Assembly: GCF_003585765.1 (NCBI RefSeq)
Contig: NZ_CP021235.1
Location: 372,001-436,000 of the forward strand
From: Pontibacter actiniarum
Lineage (GTDB): Bacteria; Bacteroidota; Bacteroidia; Cytophagales; Hymenobacteraceae
Length of the DNA stretch: 64,000 nucleotides
Reading direction: 5' to 3'
Shown here: positions 51,055 through 59,827 of the stretch, piece by piece
Numbering within the stretch: the first letter of the stretch is position 1
Layout of the letters: the number at the start of each line of letters is the position of its first letter
Notes under the pieces: model-generated
Seen by the model: the letters and a program-made list of their open reading frames with translations, nothing else
What the model was told of the DNA's origin: nothing
Database searches by the model: none
Made by a program: the position numbers and the translations under genes

Positions 51055-51153
51055 TTACTTCTGCTTCTTCAGCCGTTGGCGCTCCTCATAGCGGAAATAC
51101 ACCGTCAGCAGGCCCAGTAAGGCCAGCATGGCTAATAAGGTTAGATATCCCAT
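51055..51153 (-). CDS. Small single-span membrane protein
   Basis: 32 codons: MGYLTLLAMLALLGLLTVYF then a basic tail RYEERQRLKKQK. One 19-residue hydrophobic helix with a positively charged end predicts an N-out/C-in membrane peptide. The stop is followed at once by a 22-bp terminator, a strong sign of a real gene. The HTH gene lies downstream beyond that terminator. It resembles in build the tiny subunits of respiratory enzymes (CcoQ, CydX), but no relationship can be shown and no oxidase genes are here. Confidence 0.6.
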   Translation of the reverse strand: MGYLTLLAMLALLGLLTVYFRYEERQRLKKQK

Positions 51154-51736
51154 CTGTGTATAAAAATCAAGGTGGATACTTGGAAACCAGCACATGCCGG
51201 CTCAGCGCGGCTACAGGTAAACGTGCAGAAGCAGTTGCCGGGCAAGGTGCAGTAGATCAGGTGGTAATGTGTGGTTACGGGCCTTCCGCCCTGAGGCACC
51301 ACTGGGTGCAGGAGCGCAGCAGGTAGCGCTGCTGTGTAAAACCTGTGTCGGTTGCCGCCAGAAACGGAGCGGCCATGCACGAAAGCCTTACACAAAGAGC
51401 AGGCACGGCAGAAGACGCGTTTTGCAGCAGGGCCAGAGCGGTGTCGTTTTGCAGGGCCTGCCTGTGCGCCGGCTTTGCCTCACCGCGCTGCCCGGGCTGT
51501 ACTGTTGCGGCGCAATTGCCCGGGCAGGCCACAGGCGGCTGTGGCCACGCCGCAGACAGGCAGAACAGGAAAAGGGATAGAAGCAGGTTCATAGGCAGCC
51601 GCTGCAGGTGGGCAGCAGGGAGTATACGGGAAAGTAAGTACGCAGATAAGCCTTGAAGCGTGTTTTTCGAAGTATAACGCCCTGTATGTATAACCTAAAC
51701 CCGTAACTACGTAAGCTACTGTAAAAGCGGAACCAC
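51154..51736. other. Gap, 583 bp, with one doubtful small gene
   Basis: GC-rich DNA between the small membrane protein and gluconokinase. Overlapping open frames occur on both strands, as expected by chance in such DNA. Only the one at 51275-51592 has any protein-like feature. No promoter box for gluconokinase was found. Confidence 0.4.
51275..51592 (-). CDS. Possible small secreted cysteine-containing protein
   Basis: 105 codons starting MNLLLSLFLFCLSAAWPQPP, which would make a plausible signal peptide. The rest has six cysteines but no recognisable domain, and competing open frames cover the same DNA on the other strand. It may be spurious. Confidence 0.28.
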   Translation of the reverse strand: MNLLLSLFLFCLSAAWPQPPVACPGNCAATVQPGQRGEAKPAHRQALQNDTALALLQNASSAVPALCVRLSCMAAPFLAATDTGFTQQRYLLRSCTQWCLRAEGP

Positions 51737-53260
51737 ATGCAGCAAAGCTCTATTATCGGCGTAGACATCGGCACAACCAGCACCAAATCCGTGGCCTTCG
51801 GGCTAACGGGGGAGGTGCTGTATTACCAGACGGTAGAGTACCCGATTCTAAGCGAGGAGCCGGGGCAGGCCGAGCAGGAACCGGAGCAGGTGCTGGAGGC
51901 GGTGCTGAGCACGCTTGGCAAGGTGCTCGAGTGGCAGCAGCAGCGCGGCTGCAAACTGGAGGGCGTGAGTTTCAGCAGCGCCATGCACAGCCTGATCCTG
52001 ATGGATGCCGCTGGCGAGCCGCTGACCCGCTGCCTGATCTGGGCCGACTCCCGCAGCCACGCCTGCGCCGACGAAATCCGGAACAGCCCCGTCGGGCACA
52101 AGATATACCTGCAGACGGGCACACCCGTGCACCCCATGTCGCCGTTGCCCAAGCTGTGCTGGCTGCGGCAGGAGCAGCCGGAGCTGTTCGGGCAGGCGGC
52201 CAAATTCATCGGTATCAAGGAGTATGTGCTCTACCGGCTGTTCGGCCAGTATAAAGTAGACCAGTCTGTTGCCTCGGCCATGGGGCTGTTCAACATCTTT
52301 GAGTTTGAGTGGCACCAGGATGCCCTGGAGGTGGCGGGCGTAAAGCCGGAGCAACTGCCAGAGCCAGTGCCGCCCACCTACACGTTCAGGGAGCTCAAAC
52401 CGGCCTATGCGTCGCTGCTTAAAATCCCTGCCGATACTCCTTTTGTGATCGGGGCAAGCGACGGGTGCCTCGCTAACCTGGCCTCCCATGCCGTGCGCGC
52501 CGGCGAGGCCGTTGTCACGATAGGGACCAGCGGTGCCGTGCGCGTCATGTCCAACAAGCCGGCCACCGACCTGCAGGAGCGCGTGTTCAGCTATGCCTTA
52601 AACAAGGACCACTTTGTGCTGGGAGGGGCGGTAAACAACGGCGGAGTGGCCCTGCGCTGGTTCCGCGACACGTTTTACGCCGCCGAAACGGCAGAAGCCA
52701 TGGCCAAGGATCAGGATATCTATGAGCTGCTGAACGAGGTGGCTGAGTCCATTAGTGCGGGTGCCGATGGGCTGCTGTTTCTGCCTTACCTGCTGGGGGA
52801 GCGGGCACCGATCTGGGACGGCGCGGCCCGCGCCTGCTTTATCGGGGCGAACTACAACCATTCCCGGGCGCATTTCCTGCGGGCGGTCATGGAAGGGGTG
52901 ATCTTTGGCGTGAACAGCGTGGTGCAGGCGCTGGAGCAGACGGTAGGCCCGATTTCGTGCATCTATGCCAACGGGGGCTTTTCGTTTTCGGAGCTGTGGG
53001 TGCAGATGCTGGCCGATGTGACGGGTAAAAAGGTGCAGCTTACGGAGACGCCCGAGGGCTCGGCCTTCGGGGCTGCGCTCATGGGCATGTACGCCCTTCA
53101 GCTGCTCCCCTCGCTGGAGGAGGCGGAGCACATGATCCGGGTAAGCAGAACCTACGAGCCGGATATGGAAAGCCACAGAACCTATGCCAAGGGCTACGCC
53201 GTTTTTGAGGCGCTCTACCCCAAGCTGAAGGAAAGTTTCGAACAGCTCAACAACGCATAA
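51737..53260 (+). CDS. gntK: Gluconokinase, FGGY family
   Basis: 507-residue sugar kinase, predicted to phosphorylate gluconate to 6-phosphogluconate. The N-terminal nucleotide-binding motif IGVDIGTTSTKSVAF, SFSSAMHSLI and IWADSR, and the C-terminal ANGGFSFSELWVQMLADVTG fit the FGGY gluconokinase branch. The neighbouring 6-phosphogluconate dehydrogenase 38 bp downstream favours gluconate over xylulose as substrate. No gluconate permease is adjacent. The start at 51737 places the P-loop at the usual position. Confidence 0.88.
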   Translation: MQQSSIIGVDIGTTSTKSVAFGLTGEVLYYQTVEYPILSEEPGQAEQEPEQVLEAVLSTLGKVLEWQQQRGCKLEGVSFSSAMHSLILMDAAGEPLTRCLIWADSRSHACADEIRNSPVGHKIYLQTGTPVHPMSPLPKLCWLRQEQPELFGQAAKFIGIKEYVLYRLFGQYKVDQSVASAMGLFNIFEFEWHQDALEVAGVKPEQLPEPVPPTYTFRELKPAYASLLKIPADTPFVIGASDGCLANLASHAVRAGEAVVTIGTSGAVRVMSNKPATDLQERVFSYALNKDHFVLGGAVNNGGVALRWFRDTFYAAETAEAMAKDQDIYELLNEVAESISAGADGLLFLPYLLGERAPIWDGAARACFIGANYNHSRAHFLRAVMEGVIFGVNSVVQALEQTVGPISCIYANGGFSFSELWVQMLADVTGKKVQLTETPEGSAFGAALMGMYALQLLPSLEEAEHMIRVSRTYEPDMESHRTYAKGYAVFEALYPKLKESFEQLNNA

Positions 53261-53298
53261 GTATACATAAAGCTGATACATCAGAAAAAGAGAAAGAC

Positions 53299-54198
53299 AT
53301 GCAGATAGGACTAATTGGACTGGGTAAAATGGGCTACAACCTGGCCCTGAACCTCCGCGATCACCAGCACGAAGTGGTTGCCTTCGATATTTCGGCGGAA
53401 ACGATGGAGGCTATCTCGAAGGAAGGCGTTGCCACGGCCCCTTCCATAGGGGAGCTGACGCAGCAACTGCAGGGCCGTAAAGTGGTGTGGGTGATGGTGC
53501 CGGCCGGCGCTCCCACCGATGCCGTGCTGAAGGAGCTGGCGCCCTACTTAGCGATGGGCGACATCGTGATCGATGGCGGGAACTCCAACTACAAAGACAC
53601 CGTGATGCGCGCTACCAAGCTTAAGCTGTCGGGCATCCACCTGCTGGACTGCGGCACCAGCGGCGGCCTTTCCGGCGCCCGCCACGGCGCCTGCACCATG
53701 GTCGGGGGCGATGCGGAGGCGTTTGACCACTGCGAGGCGATTTTCAGGGATGTGTCGGTGGAGAAAGGTTACCTGTACACCGGTAAGTCGGGGAGCGGGC
53801 ATTTTGTGAAGATGGTGCACAACGGCGTGGAGTACGGCATGATGCAGGCCATTGCCGAAGGCTTCGAGGTGCTCCATAAAAGCGATTTCGACCTCAACTA
53901 CAAAGAGGTGGCGCGGGTGTGGAACCACGGCTCGGTGGTGCGCAGCTGGCTTATGGAGCTGGTGGAAAACGCCTTTGGCAAAGATCCGGACCTTTCTAAA
54001 ATCAGGGGCATCATGCACTCCTCCGGCGAGGGAAAATGGACCGTGGAGGCGGCCCTGGAAATGGAGGTGCCCACCCCTGTTATTGCGCTCTCGCTGTTGA
54101 TGCGCTACCGCTCGCAGGAGAACGATACGTTCTCAGGAAAAGTGGTGGCGGCGCTGCGCAACGAGTTTGGCGGGCACAAAGTGGAGCAGGCGGAGTAG
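53299..54198 (+). CDS. gnd: 6-phosphogluconate dehydrogenase, short (YqeC/GntZ-like) type
   Basis: 299 residues, against about 470 for the classical dimeric enzyme. The NAD(P) motif GLIGLGKMGYNLA begins at residue 4, the substrate loop is DCGTSGGLSGARHGACTMVGG, and the catalytic Lys/Asn are in HFVKMVHNGVEYG. It converts 6-phosphogluconate to ribulose 5-phosphate and CO2, probably with NAD. With gluconokinase it forms a two-gene route from gluconate into the pentose phosphate pathway. Confidence 0.92.
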   Translation: MQIGLIGLGKMGYNLALNLRDHQHEVVAFDISAETMEAISKEGVATAPSIGELTQQLQGRKVVWVMVPAGAPTDAVLKELAPYLAMGDIVIDGGNSNYKDTVMRATKLKLSGIHLLDCGTSGGLSGARHGACTMVGGDAEAFDHCEAIFRDVSVEKGYLYTGKSGSGHFVKMVHNGVEYGMMQAIAEGFEVLHKSDFDLNYKEVARVWNHGSVVRSWLMELVENAFGKDPDLSKIRGIMHSSGEGKWTVEAALEMEVPTPVIALSLLMRYRSQENDTFSGKVVAALRNEFGGHKVEQAE

Positions 54199-54284
54199 GG
54201 GCTCAACCTGGTGTAGCGGCACGAACAGGCAACGCTATCTATAGGTTTGTGTGACCGGAAGTATGAGCCTTGCACAGCCATACG

Positions 54285-54962
54285 TTAGAAAGCATAGCTG
54301 AGCCCTACGCTGGTGTTAAACGAGTGCATCGGTTGCCGGTGCCGGAAAGGATTCCCCTGCGCATCCTGCACCGTGAATGTAGGCCTGGTGTAAAGTATAC
54401 CGGCTTCAAAACCGACTATTAGCGGCCTGATAGGGACGTTAAAGCCTGCGGCCCACCCCAGTGCCAGGGCGGTGGCCTTGTCCTCGGGCATGCGTATGTT
54501 GCCGTAGGTGGTGCTCACTTGCCAGGAGGCGCTGCGGTTAAAGGAGGCCCCGGCAGCGCCTTTGGCGTAAAGCTCGGCAGAACCAAGCGGCAGCGTGTAG
54601 TAGAGCGTGGCCAGTGTAAAAACCGAACGCCAGGCTTCGGAGTCCTTTGCTGTCACCAGCTCATCGGCACTCTGCACAAGGGCATCCAGGTCGTAGCCGT
54701 TGTTTCGGTAGGCCACCGACACGCCGGCTGCCCAGTGCTTGTGAAGGCTGTAGCGGTATTCGCCCGTCAGTAGCAGGCCCTCCCGCGCAAAAGCCGGGTA
54801 GTCATCCTCAAAAGAAGAGCTGTTGTACTCGCCGTTCGGATAGGCAATGCCCAGCTGCAGGCTCACCCGGTGCCGGGCCTCAGGCAAAGGTTGGCTCTGG
54901 GCTGTGGCCGTAAAGGCCAGGAAAGCTGCACACAGGCAAAGTATAAACGGCTTCATCGGCAC
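54285..54962 (-). CDS. Outer-membrane beta-barrel protein
   Basis: 225 residues. Signal peptide about 1-22 (MPMKPFILCLCAAFLAFTATAQ), then amphipathic strands such as HRVSLQLGIAYPNGEY and LLLTGEYRYSLHKHWAAGVSVAYR, ending SFNTSVGLSYAF with a terminal Phe, the classic barrel-insertion signal. It is the last gene of a three-gene minus-strand unit: lipoprotein, GNAT, barrel, with gaps of 2 and 10 bp. Confidence 0.75.
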   Translation of the reverse strand: MPMKPFILCLCAAFLAFTATAQSQPLPEARHRVSLQLGIAYPNGEYNSSSFEDDYPAFAREGLLLTGEYRYSLHKHWAAGVSVAYRNNGYDLDALVQSADELVTAKDSEAWRSVFTLATLYYTLPLGSAELYAKGAAGASFNRSASWQVSTTYGNIRMPEDKATALALGWAAGFNVPIRPLIVGFEAGILYTRPTFTVQDAQGNPFRHRQPMHSFNTSVGLSYAF

Positions 54963-54972
54963 AGGTATAAAT

Positions 54973-55254
54973 CTAGTGCAGCAGGTCCTGGTACTCAGGG
55001 TGCTGCTGCATGAACTTCTTCACTGCCCCGCAGGTAGCCATTACCTTGTAGTTGTGCTGCCGGGCGTACTGCAGCGCCGTGGTGATGAGCTCCGTGGCCA
55101 GGCCCTGCCCCCGGTAAGCATCGGGCACATAGGTGTGCAGCAGGTTAAGCACGTTTTCCTCTGGCTTTGCATAAGCCACCTCAGCTTCTTTGTCACCGCC
55201 CAGCTTAGCGGTAAACTGCTGGTACTTCTCTTCGTGTACAATCGGGTAATCCAT
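54973..55254 (-). CDS. Short GNAT-type N-acetyltransferase
   Basis: 93 residues, the compact GNAT form. The acetyl-CoA loop is YRGQGLATELITTALQYA, followed by VMATCGAVKKFMQQHPEYQDLL, as in YidJ/YjdJ-like proteins. Substrate unknown. It sits 2 bp after the lipoprotein and 10 bp before the barrel gene. Confidence 0.85.
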   Translation of the reverse strand: MDYPIVHEEKYQQFTAKLGGDKEAEVAYAKPEENVLNLLHTYVPDAYRGQGLATELITTALQYARQHNYKVMATCGAVKKFMQQHPEYQDLLH

Positions 55255-55256
55255 CC

Positions 55257-55988
55257 TTAAAATCTTGCTTCGTAGGTGCTGCGCTCGTCCGGCCGCAGCG
55301 TTATCGTTTTCTTTTCCCTGCTCTTTACGCCGTTTTTTGTTTTATCGATGTACAGGGCCAGCGGTATGTTGGCCGGCAGCAAGAAGGTTCTTGTGGTTTC
55401 GTACGCCTCCTGGCTGCTGAGGAGGAACTCGAAAGCCTGGCTGCAGCTGTCCGGGTCGGTGGGGCTAAGTTTGTACGTGAACATTGCCTGAAAGCGGTCG
55501 CCCTGCCGGAGCCCCTGCTCAGGCGCAACAGTAAAATCAAGTGTGGCGGAGGCTGTGGGAGCCAGGGTGATGTTTTGAATTACGGTGGTATCGCGGCCGA
55601 TATCGCCGATGTAAACGCTCGCTAAGGGAAAGCAGCTGGTGTAGGTTTCCTGCTCCAGACTGGTGACGAGTTCAAAAACGCCCTCGCTTAGTTCATCATC
55701 CCGCAACAGAAACCGGAGCGTGTAGTTGCCGTCTGCGTCGCTTACTGCAAATGCTTTCTTACGACTGAGGCTGCTCCCCGGGCTGTAGGATTTGTGCCAC
55801 CTGGCCAGCAGCGTAACACCTGCCACAGGTTGGGTGCCGGTGGCATCTGTTAGGTGCCCTTTTATAACGGTGCAGGAGCCGGGGCAGTACTTGCTGATAT
55901 AGTCATCCTCTTGCCTGCTGCAGGCCGGGGCGCAGCAAAGTAAAACCAGCGCCAAGAGGTACCGTTGCAGCTTGCCAGGTGCTATCAT
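55257..55988 (-). CDS. Lipoprotein with a carboxypeptidase-regulatory-like domain
   Basis: 243 residues. Lipobox of the type CCAPAC near residue 23. A beta-sandwich region (about 43-115) reads IKGHLTDATGTQPVAGVTLLARW and DADGNYTLRFLL, similar to CarboxypepD-reg/CNA-B-like folds used in Bacteroidota surface proteins. The C-terminal half is unrecognised. First gene of the three-gene unit ending with a barrel protein. Confidence 0.7.
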   Translation of the reverse strand: MIAPGKLQRYLLALVLLCCAPACSRQEDDYISKYCPGSCTVIKGHLTDATGTQPVAGVTLLARWHKSYSPGSSLSRKKAFAVSDADGNYTLRFLLRDDELSEGVFELVTSLEQETYTSCFPLASVYIGDIGRDTTVIQNITLAPTASATLDFTVAPEQGLRQGDRFQAMFTYKLSPTDPDSCSQAFEFLLSSQEAYETTRTFLLPANIPLALYIDKTKNGVKSREKKTITLRPDERSTYEARF

Positions 55989-56035
55989 CAGAAGAAGCTA
56001 AGAATGGTTCTATACTTCAAGATAGGAAATTAGCG

Positions 56036-56054
56036 GGAATATTATGCATATTCC
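56036..56054. promoter_or_regulatory. Inverted repeat upstream of the lipoprotein operon
   Basis: GGAATA-N7-TATTCC, 48 bp before the lipoprotein start codon, in AT-rich DNA. A possible operator; no regulator is assigned. Confidence 0.35.
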
Positions 56055-56173
56055 TATACTTTAATATTTGCCCGGCGGGGAGAGGCGCAGCCCCTTGTGC
56101 GGCGGCCCCGGAAGGGAGGCTGCTGTCGGGCTGGTTTTGTAAAGGCAGGGGGCTGCGGAGTGGCAGAAAAGCA

Positions 56174-56425
56174 CTACCTTTGCGGGCCTTTTGCTTGCCG
56201 CTTGAGTGGCGCCAGCAGGTATTCCAGCCCGTTTATCTTGATCTCATAGATGGTGGCCAGTTGCATGCCCAGCTTTCCGGGCGGAAACCCCTTGCTACAG
56301 AACCACTCCAGGTAAGACACCGGTAAGTCGCAGAGCAGCTTTCCTTTATACTTGCCGAAGGGCATCTGGTGCTTCACGAGCTCCTGCAGAATGGCAGGGT
56401 TTGGGGAGGCGTCGGGTGTTTGCAT
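56174..56425 (-). CDS. DUF3820-family small protein
   Basis: 83 residues. The core MPFGKYKGKLLCDLPVSYLEWFCSKGFP is the DUF3820 signature, a small domain sometimes labelled a putative quorum-sensing-regulated virulence factor and otherwise uncharacterised. The ATG at 56425 gives a normal-length protein; the longer frame to 56602 would overlap the start of the MFS gene on the other strand. Confidence 0.85.
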   Translation of the reverse strand: MQTPDASPNPAILQELVKHQMPFGKYKGKLLCDLPVSYLEWFCSKGFPPGKLGMQLATIYEIKINGLEYLLAPLKRQAKGPQR

Positions 56426-56565
56426 GGGGCAAGGTAAAAATTTGAGAACATTGTGCCAAGTTTGGGTGTTAGATAAACTTGCGCCGCTGCCATTTGCCCG
56501 GTCATACATGCACAGCACCCCGGCAAAGCTACAGGAGAGGCGGTGGTTTATTTGTATTGATGTTT

Positions 56566-56573
56566 TAACTTTG
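56566..56573 (+). promoter_or_regulatory. -7 element upstream of the MFS exporter
   Basis: Perfect TAnnTTTG (TAACTTTG), 22 bp before the ATG at 56596. The -33 partner is weak. Confidence 0.5.
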
Positions 56574-56595
56574 GTTTGATTTTTAAATCCGATAT

Positions 56596-57846
56596 ATGAC
56601 AAAAAGAGAGTACTTCATTATCATACTTATCCTGGGGGCGCTCGCCACGATCAGCCCGTTTTCGATTGACATGTACCTGCCGGGCTTCCCGGCCATTTCG
56701 AAGGATCTGAACGCTACCATAGCGCAGGTGCAGCTCTCGCTGACGGCTTACCTGGTGGGCATCTCGGTGGGGCAGCTGCTTTACGGCCCCCTGCTCGACC
56801 GCTTTGGGCGTAAGAACCCGCTCTACGCCGGCCTGCTGATCTACATAGCGGCCTCGCTGGCCTGTGCCTATACAGATTCTGTCAACTCGCTGATCATGAT
56901 GCGCTTTATACAGGCCGTGGGAGGCTGCGCGGGCATGGTGGCGGCGCAGGCGCTGGTGCGGGATATTTTCCCGGTGAACAAAACGGCGCAGGCCTTTTCG
57001 CTGCTTACGCTGGTGATCGCCGTTTCGCCGATGATCGCGCCAACGGTGGGCGGTTACGTAACGGCGGCTTTCGGGTGGCATGCCGTGTTTATCATACTGG
57101 CCGCTATTACGGCGCTGATAATGGTGGGCGTGTACGTGGCGCTGCCAGAGGGCCAGCAACCTGACCAGTCGATCTCCCTGAAGCCAAAGCCGGTGATCAA
57201 AAACTTCCTTTCGGTGCTGAAGCAGGAGCAGTTTCTGTTATATGCGCTGGCTGGCGGCATTGCCACTGCGGCTCCGTTTGCCTACATCGCGGGCTCTTCG
57301 GATGTGTTTATGAACATTTACCACGTGAGCGAGAAAGAGTACGGCTGGATCTTCGCCTTCCTGGCCTTTGCCATGATCGGCTCTACACAGCTTAATCACT
57401 TCATCCTGAACAAGTATAAAAGCGAGCAGGTGATCAACTTCACACTGATCTACCAGACGGTGGTGGCTGTGTTGCTGGTGGTGGGCTCTTACTACGGCTG
57501 GTACGGCAAATACAGTCTTATCGCGCTGCTGTTCATCTTCCTGACGGGGCAGGGGCTTTTAAACCCGAACGCCACCGCGCTTTCGCTGGCTCCGTTCACC
57601 AAGAACACCGGTAGCGCCGCGGCACTGCTCGGCAGTTTCCGGATGGCCATGGGCGGCCTGATGTCGGCGGCGGTGAGTATCTTTCACACGGGCACTACCT
57701 TACCGATGGTTAGTGTGATGGCTGGCTGCGCTGTTACGGGCTTGGTGCTGTTGCTGTTGGGCAAGCGCACCATCCGCCACCGCGCCAGCCGCCGGGCGGT
57801 GGAAGACGATACCTCTGTGCTGGTATCTACCCGCATGGAGCACTAA
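56596..57846 (+). CDS. Bcr/CflA-family drug-efflux MFS transporter
   Basis: 416 residues with twelve membrane helices. The start FSIDMYLPGFPAISKDL and motif A, GQLLYGPLLDRFGRKNPLYAG, place it in the Bcr/CflA group (bicyclomycin/chloramphenicol-type proton antiporters). The actual drug range is unknown. It diverges from the DUF3820 gene and ends at a good terminator. Confidence 0.9.
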   Translation: MTKREYFIIILILGALATISPFSIDMYLPGFPAISKDLNATIAQVQLSLTAYLVGISVGQLLYGPLLDRFGRKNPLYAGLLIYIAASLACAYTDSVNSLIMMRFIQAVGGCAGMVAAQALVRDIFPVNKTAQAFSLLTLVIAVSPMIAPTVGGYVTAAFGWHAVFIILAAITALIMVGVYVALPEGQQPDQSISLKPKPVIKNFLSVLKQEQFLLYALAGGIATAAPFAYIAGSSDVFMNIYHVSEKEYGWIFAFLAFAMIGSTQLNHFILNKYKSEQVINFTLIYQTVVAVLLVVGSYYGWYGKYSLIALLFIFLTGQGLLNPNATALSLAPFTKNTGSAAALLGSFRMAMGGLMSAAVSIFHTGTTLPMVSVMAGCAVTGLVLLLLGKRTIRHRASRRAVEDDTSVLVSTRMEH

Positions 57847-57918
57847 TGCCAAAGAAGGCGCTCTAAGAGAACCTTATCCCTAACAGATGAAGCCCCGGCC
57901 TGCGCGGGGGCAGGAACG

Positions 57919-57956
57919 AAAAAGCCGGTTTGCAACTGCTGCAAACCGGCTTTTTT
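57919..57956. terminator. Terminator between MFS gene and ElaA-like gene
   Basis: Perfect 16-bp stem AAAAAGCCGGTTTGCA with its complement, loop ACTGC, and T-runs on both strands. It serves the convergent genes on either side. Confidence 0.92.
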
Positions 57957-57972
57957 AGCTTAGAGGCGCTTA

Positions 57973-58422
57973 TCAGGCCTTTGTCATCTCTATGTGGTCA
58001 ATGCCGTCTTCGTCATACACCGGGCCCGACTGTACAAATCCAAAGCTCTCATAAAAGCCCTTGGCATACAGCTGCGCCCCGATTTTAATGGGGCCGTTGC
58101 CGTACAGGCGGTAGCACGCTTCAATGGACCGCTCCACGAGCACCTTGCCCACGCCTGTTCCGCGCACTGCCCTGCTGCTCACAATGCGCCCGATAGACAT
58201 GGCGTCGGGGTAAGAGAGGCCCGGGGGCACCAGGCGCGACGTGGCAACAAGCTCGCTGCCCCTGTATAGCAGCAGGTGCTGGCACTTCTGGTCCTTGTTG
58301 TCCATGTCCAGGAACACACAGGTCTGTTCCACTACAAAAACATCGCTCCGCAGCCGAAGCATGTCATAAAGCTCAAAAGGGGTAAGTTCTGCAAAGGGCT
58401 TGCAGATAAACGTTGGTTCCAT
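57973..58422 (-). CDS. ElaA-like GNAT acetyltransferase
   Basis: 149 residues. ElaA marks: LYDMLRLRSDVFVVEQTC and DMDNKDQKCQHLL in the N-terminal half, and the acetyl-CoA site SRAVRGTGVGKVLVERSIE followed by AQLYAKGFYESFGFV. Substrate unknown for the family. Normal length, single gene. Confidence 0.88.
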   Translation of the reverse strand: MEPTFICKPFAELTPFELYDMLRLRSDVFVVEQTCVFLDMDNKDQKCQHLLLYRGSELVATSRLVPPGLSYPDAMSIGRIVSSRAVRGTGVGKVLVERSIEACYRLYGNGPIKIGAQLYAKGFYESFGFVQSGPVYDEDGIDHIEMTKA

Positions 58423-58596
58423 GTCTGTCAGGTGTCGTAAGGGCAGCCACGGCAGTAACAGCCGCTCAGGTGTTGCTGTGGGCTTTGCGTTTAGGGTGTC
58501 TGTCTTCTTAAAGCTTCAAATGTAAGCAATCGGAGGCACAAAACGGGGTGGACCCTAACGAAATGTAAGCCCGAGTAGAGCGAGAGGCTTATCCCG

Positions 58597-58631
58597 CATC
58601 TTGCCCGTTGCTGACAGAAGCGGGCAAGATG
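58597..58631. other. Hairpin without U-tract
   Basis: CATCTTGCCCG/CGGGCAAGATG, an 11-bp stem with a 13-base loop, 32 bp past the flavin oxidoreductase stop. It may stabilise the 3' end of that mRNA, as it lacks a T-run. Confidence 0.5.
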
Positions 58632-58662
58632 TAGTGGTTGGAGCCGCGATTGGGAGGGAGCC

Positions 58663-59721
58663 TTAAGCCTGCTGTAAGTATGCCTGCACCTGTTTAACGG
58701 TTTCTTTGGCAGAGCGGCCCACGCCGATAAGGGTAGCAGAGGCAAAGCCTGTCCAGCCGCCGTATCCTACGAGCCACAGCCCCGGCCTTTCCACAGCCTT
58801 GGTGCCTTCTGTAACCACCCTTCCGCTTGCCTTCACCAGGCCCAGGCACTGCAAATGATCGAGGGCATAGCCAAAGCCTGTACACCAGATAACCGCGTCC
58901 ACAGCTTCTTTGTGGCCGTCTGGCCAGATCACGCCCTGTTCATAAAAGGCATCAAAAGGGCGCACTGCCTGCAGCGCACCGCGCTCCCGCGCCTCTATCA
59001 CCGAGGGTACCATCACAATACTCCCCAGGTTATACTTGTCCGGGTCTAAGGCTTCCCCTTTCTGCAGGGCGTAGTATTTCGCAGAGGCTATGTCGAATAG
59101 CACGCTGCCGTCCACCTCGTCTGGCAGAAAGGACGGCTCCCGCAAAGTTACCCACGTCGCATCGGCTACCTTCGAGACCTCTGCCAAGAGCTGTGCACCG
59201 GAGTTTCCGCCTCCTATTACCAATACCCGTTTCCCTTGCAGCTGTTCCGGGTTTCTGTACTCAGAGGAGTGCAGCAAAGCGCCCTTGTAGGTGTCCTGGC
59301 CTGGATAGGAGGGAATGTAAGGCTGCTGTACAATGCCCGTCGCGCTGATGACGGTACGGGCATAGTAAGTGCCTTTATCCGTCTTCAGCTCAAAGATCCC
59401 TTCTTTAAAACAAACATCCTGCACCTGTACAGGCCGCTGCACCGGAAATTTATACCTGTCCTCATAGTTCTGGAGGTATGAGATCGTCTCCGCGCGCGTA
59501 GGGTACACATGGGACGTTTTGGGCATGAGCCAGCCCGGCAGGCTGCTGAACTCGGCGGGGGAGAAGAGGTTAAGGGAGTCCCAGGCCTTAAGCCAGGAGC
59601 CGCCCGCTTCCGGCTGGTTATCGAGCAGGAGGTAGGAGAGGCCCGTCCTCCTGAGATAGTACGCACAGGCAAGGGCACTCTGGCCTCCCCCGATTATGAT
59701 CGTATCAAATGTTTCTTGCAT
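58663..59721 (-). CDS. FAD/NAD(P)-dependent oxidoreductase (flavin monooxygenase/CzcO-like)
   Basis: 352 residues with two Rossmann motifs: FAD at IIIGGGQSALACAYYL (about 8-23) and NAD(P) at VIGGGNSGAQLLAEV (about 169-183). WLMPKTSHVYPTR, VISATGIVQQP and WCTGFGYALDHL are typical of the FMO/CzcO group. Likely a soluble NADPH-dependent monooxygenase; substrate unknown. A hairpin (59739-59778) lies between it and the aldo/keto reductase upstream. Confidence 0.85.
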   Translation of the reverse strand: MQETFDTIIIGGGQSALACAYYLRRTGLSYLLLDNQPEAGGSWLKAWDSLNLFSPAEFSSLPGWLMPKTSHVYPTRAETISYLQNYEDRYKFPVQRPVQVQDVCFKEGIFELKTDKGTYYARTVISATGIVQQPYIPSYPGQDTYKGALLHSSEYRNPEQLQGKRVLVIGGGNSGAQLLAEVSKVADATWVTLREPSFLPDEVDGSVLFDIASAKYYALQKGEALDPDKYNLGSIVMVPSVIEARERGALQAVRPFDAFYEQGVIWPDGHKEAVDAVIWCTGFGYALDHLQCLGLVKASGRVVTEGTKAVERPGLWLVGYGGWTGFASATLIGVGRSAKETVKQVQAYLQQA

Positions 59722-59738
59722 TTTTTGCCTTGCTTATA

Positions 59739-59778
59739 CACAAGAGCCCCAACCGTTTTAAAAGTCAGGGCTCTTGTG
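59739..59778. terminator. Hairpin between oxidoreductase genes
   Basis: CACAAGAGCCC/GGGCTCTTGTG, an 11-bp stem with an 18-base loop, between the aldo/keto reductase and flavoprotein genes. The T-run is poor, so termination may be partial. Confidence 0.5.
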
Positions 59779-59827
59779 CTACGTGTTCATACGGAAGCTC
59801 CCGCAGGAGGATATCCGGCTTACGTGC

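Noticed and set aside
51345..51656. Plus-strand frames upstream of gluconokinase
   Set aside because: Several overlapping frames on both strands with no shared protein feature; typical of GC-rich noncoding DNA.
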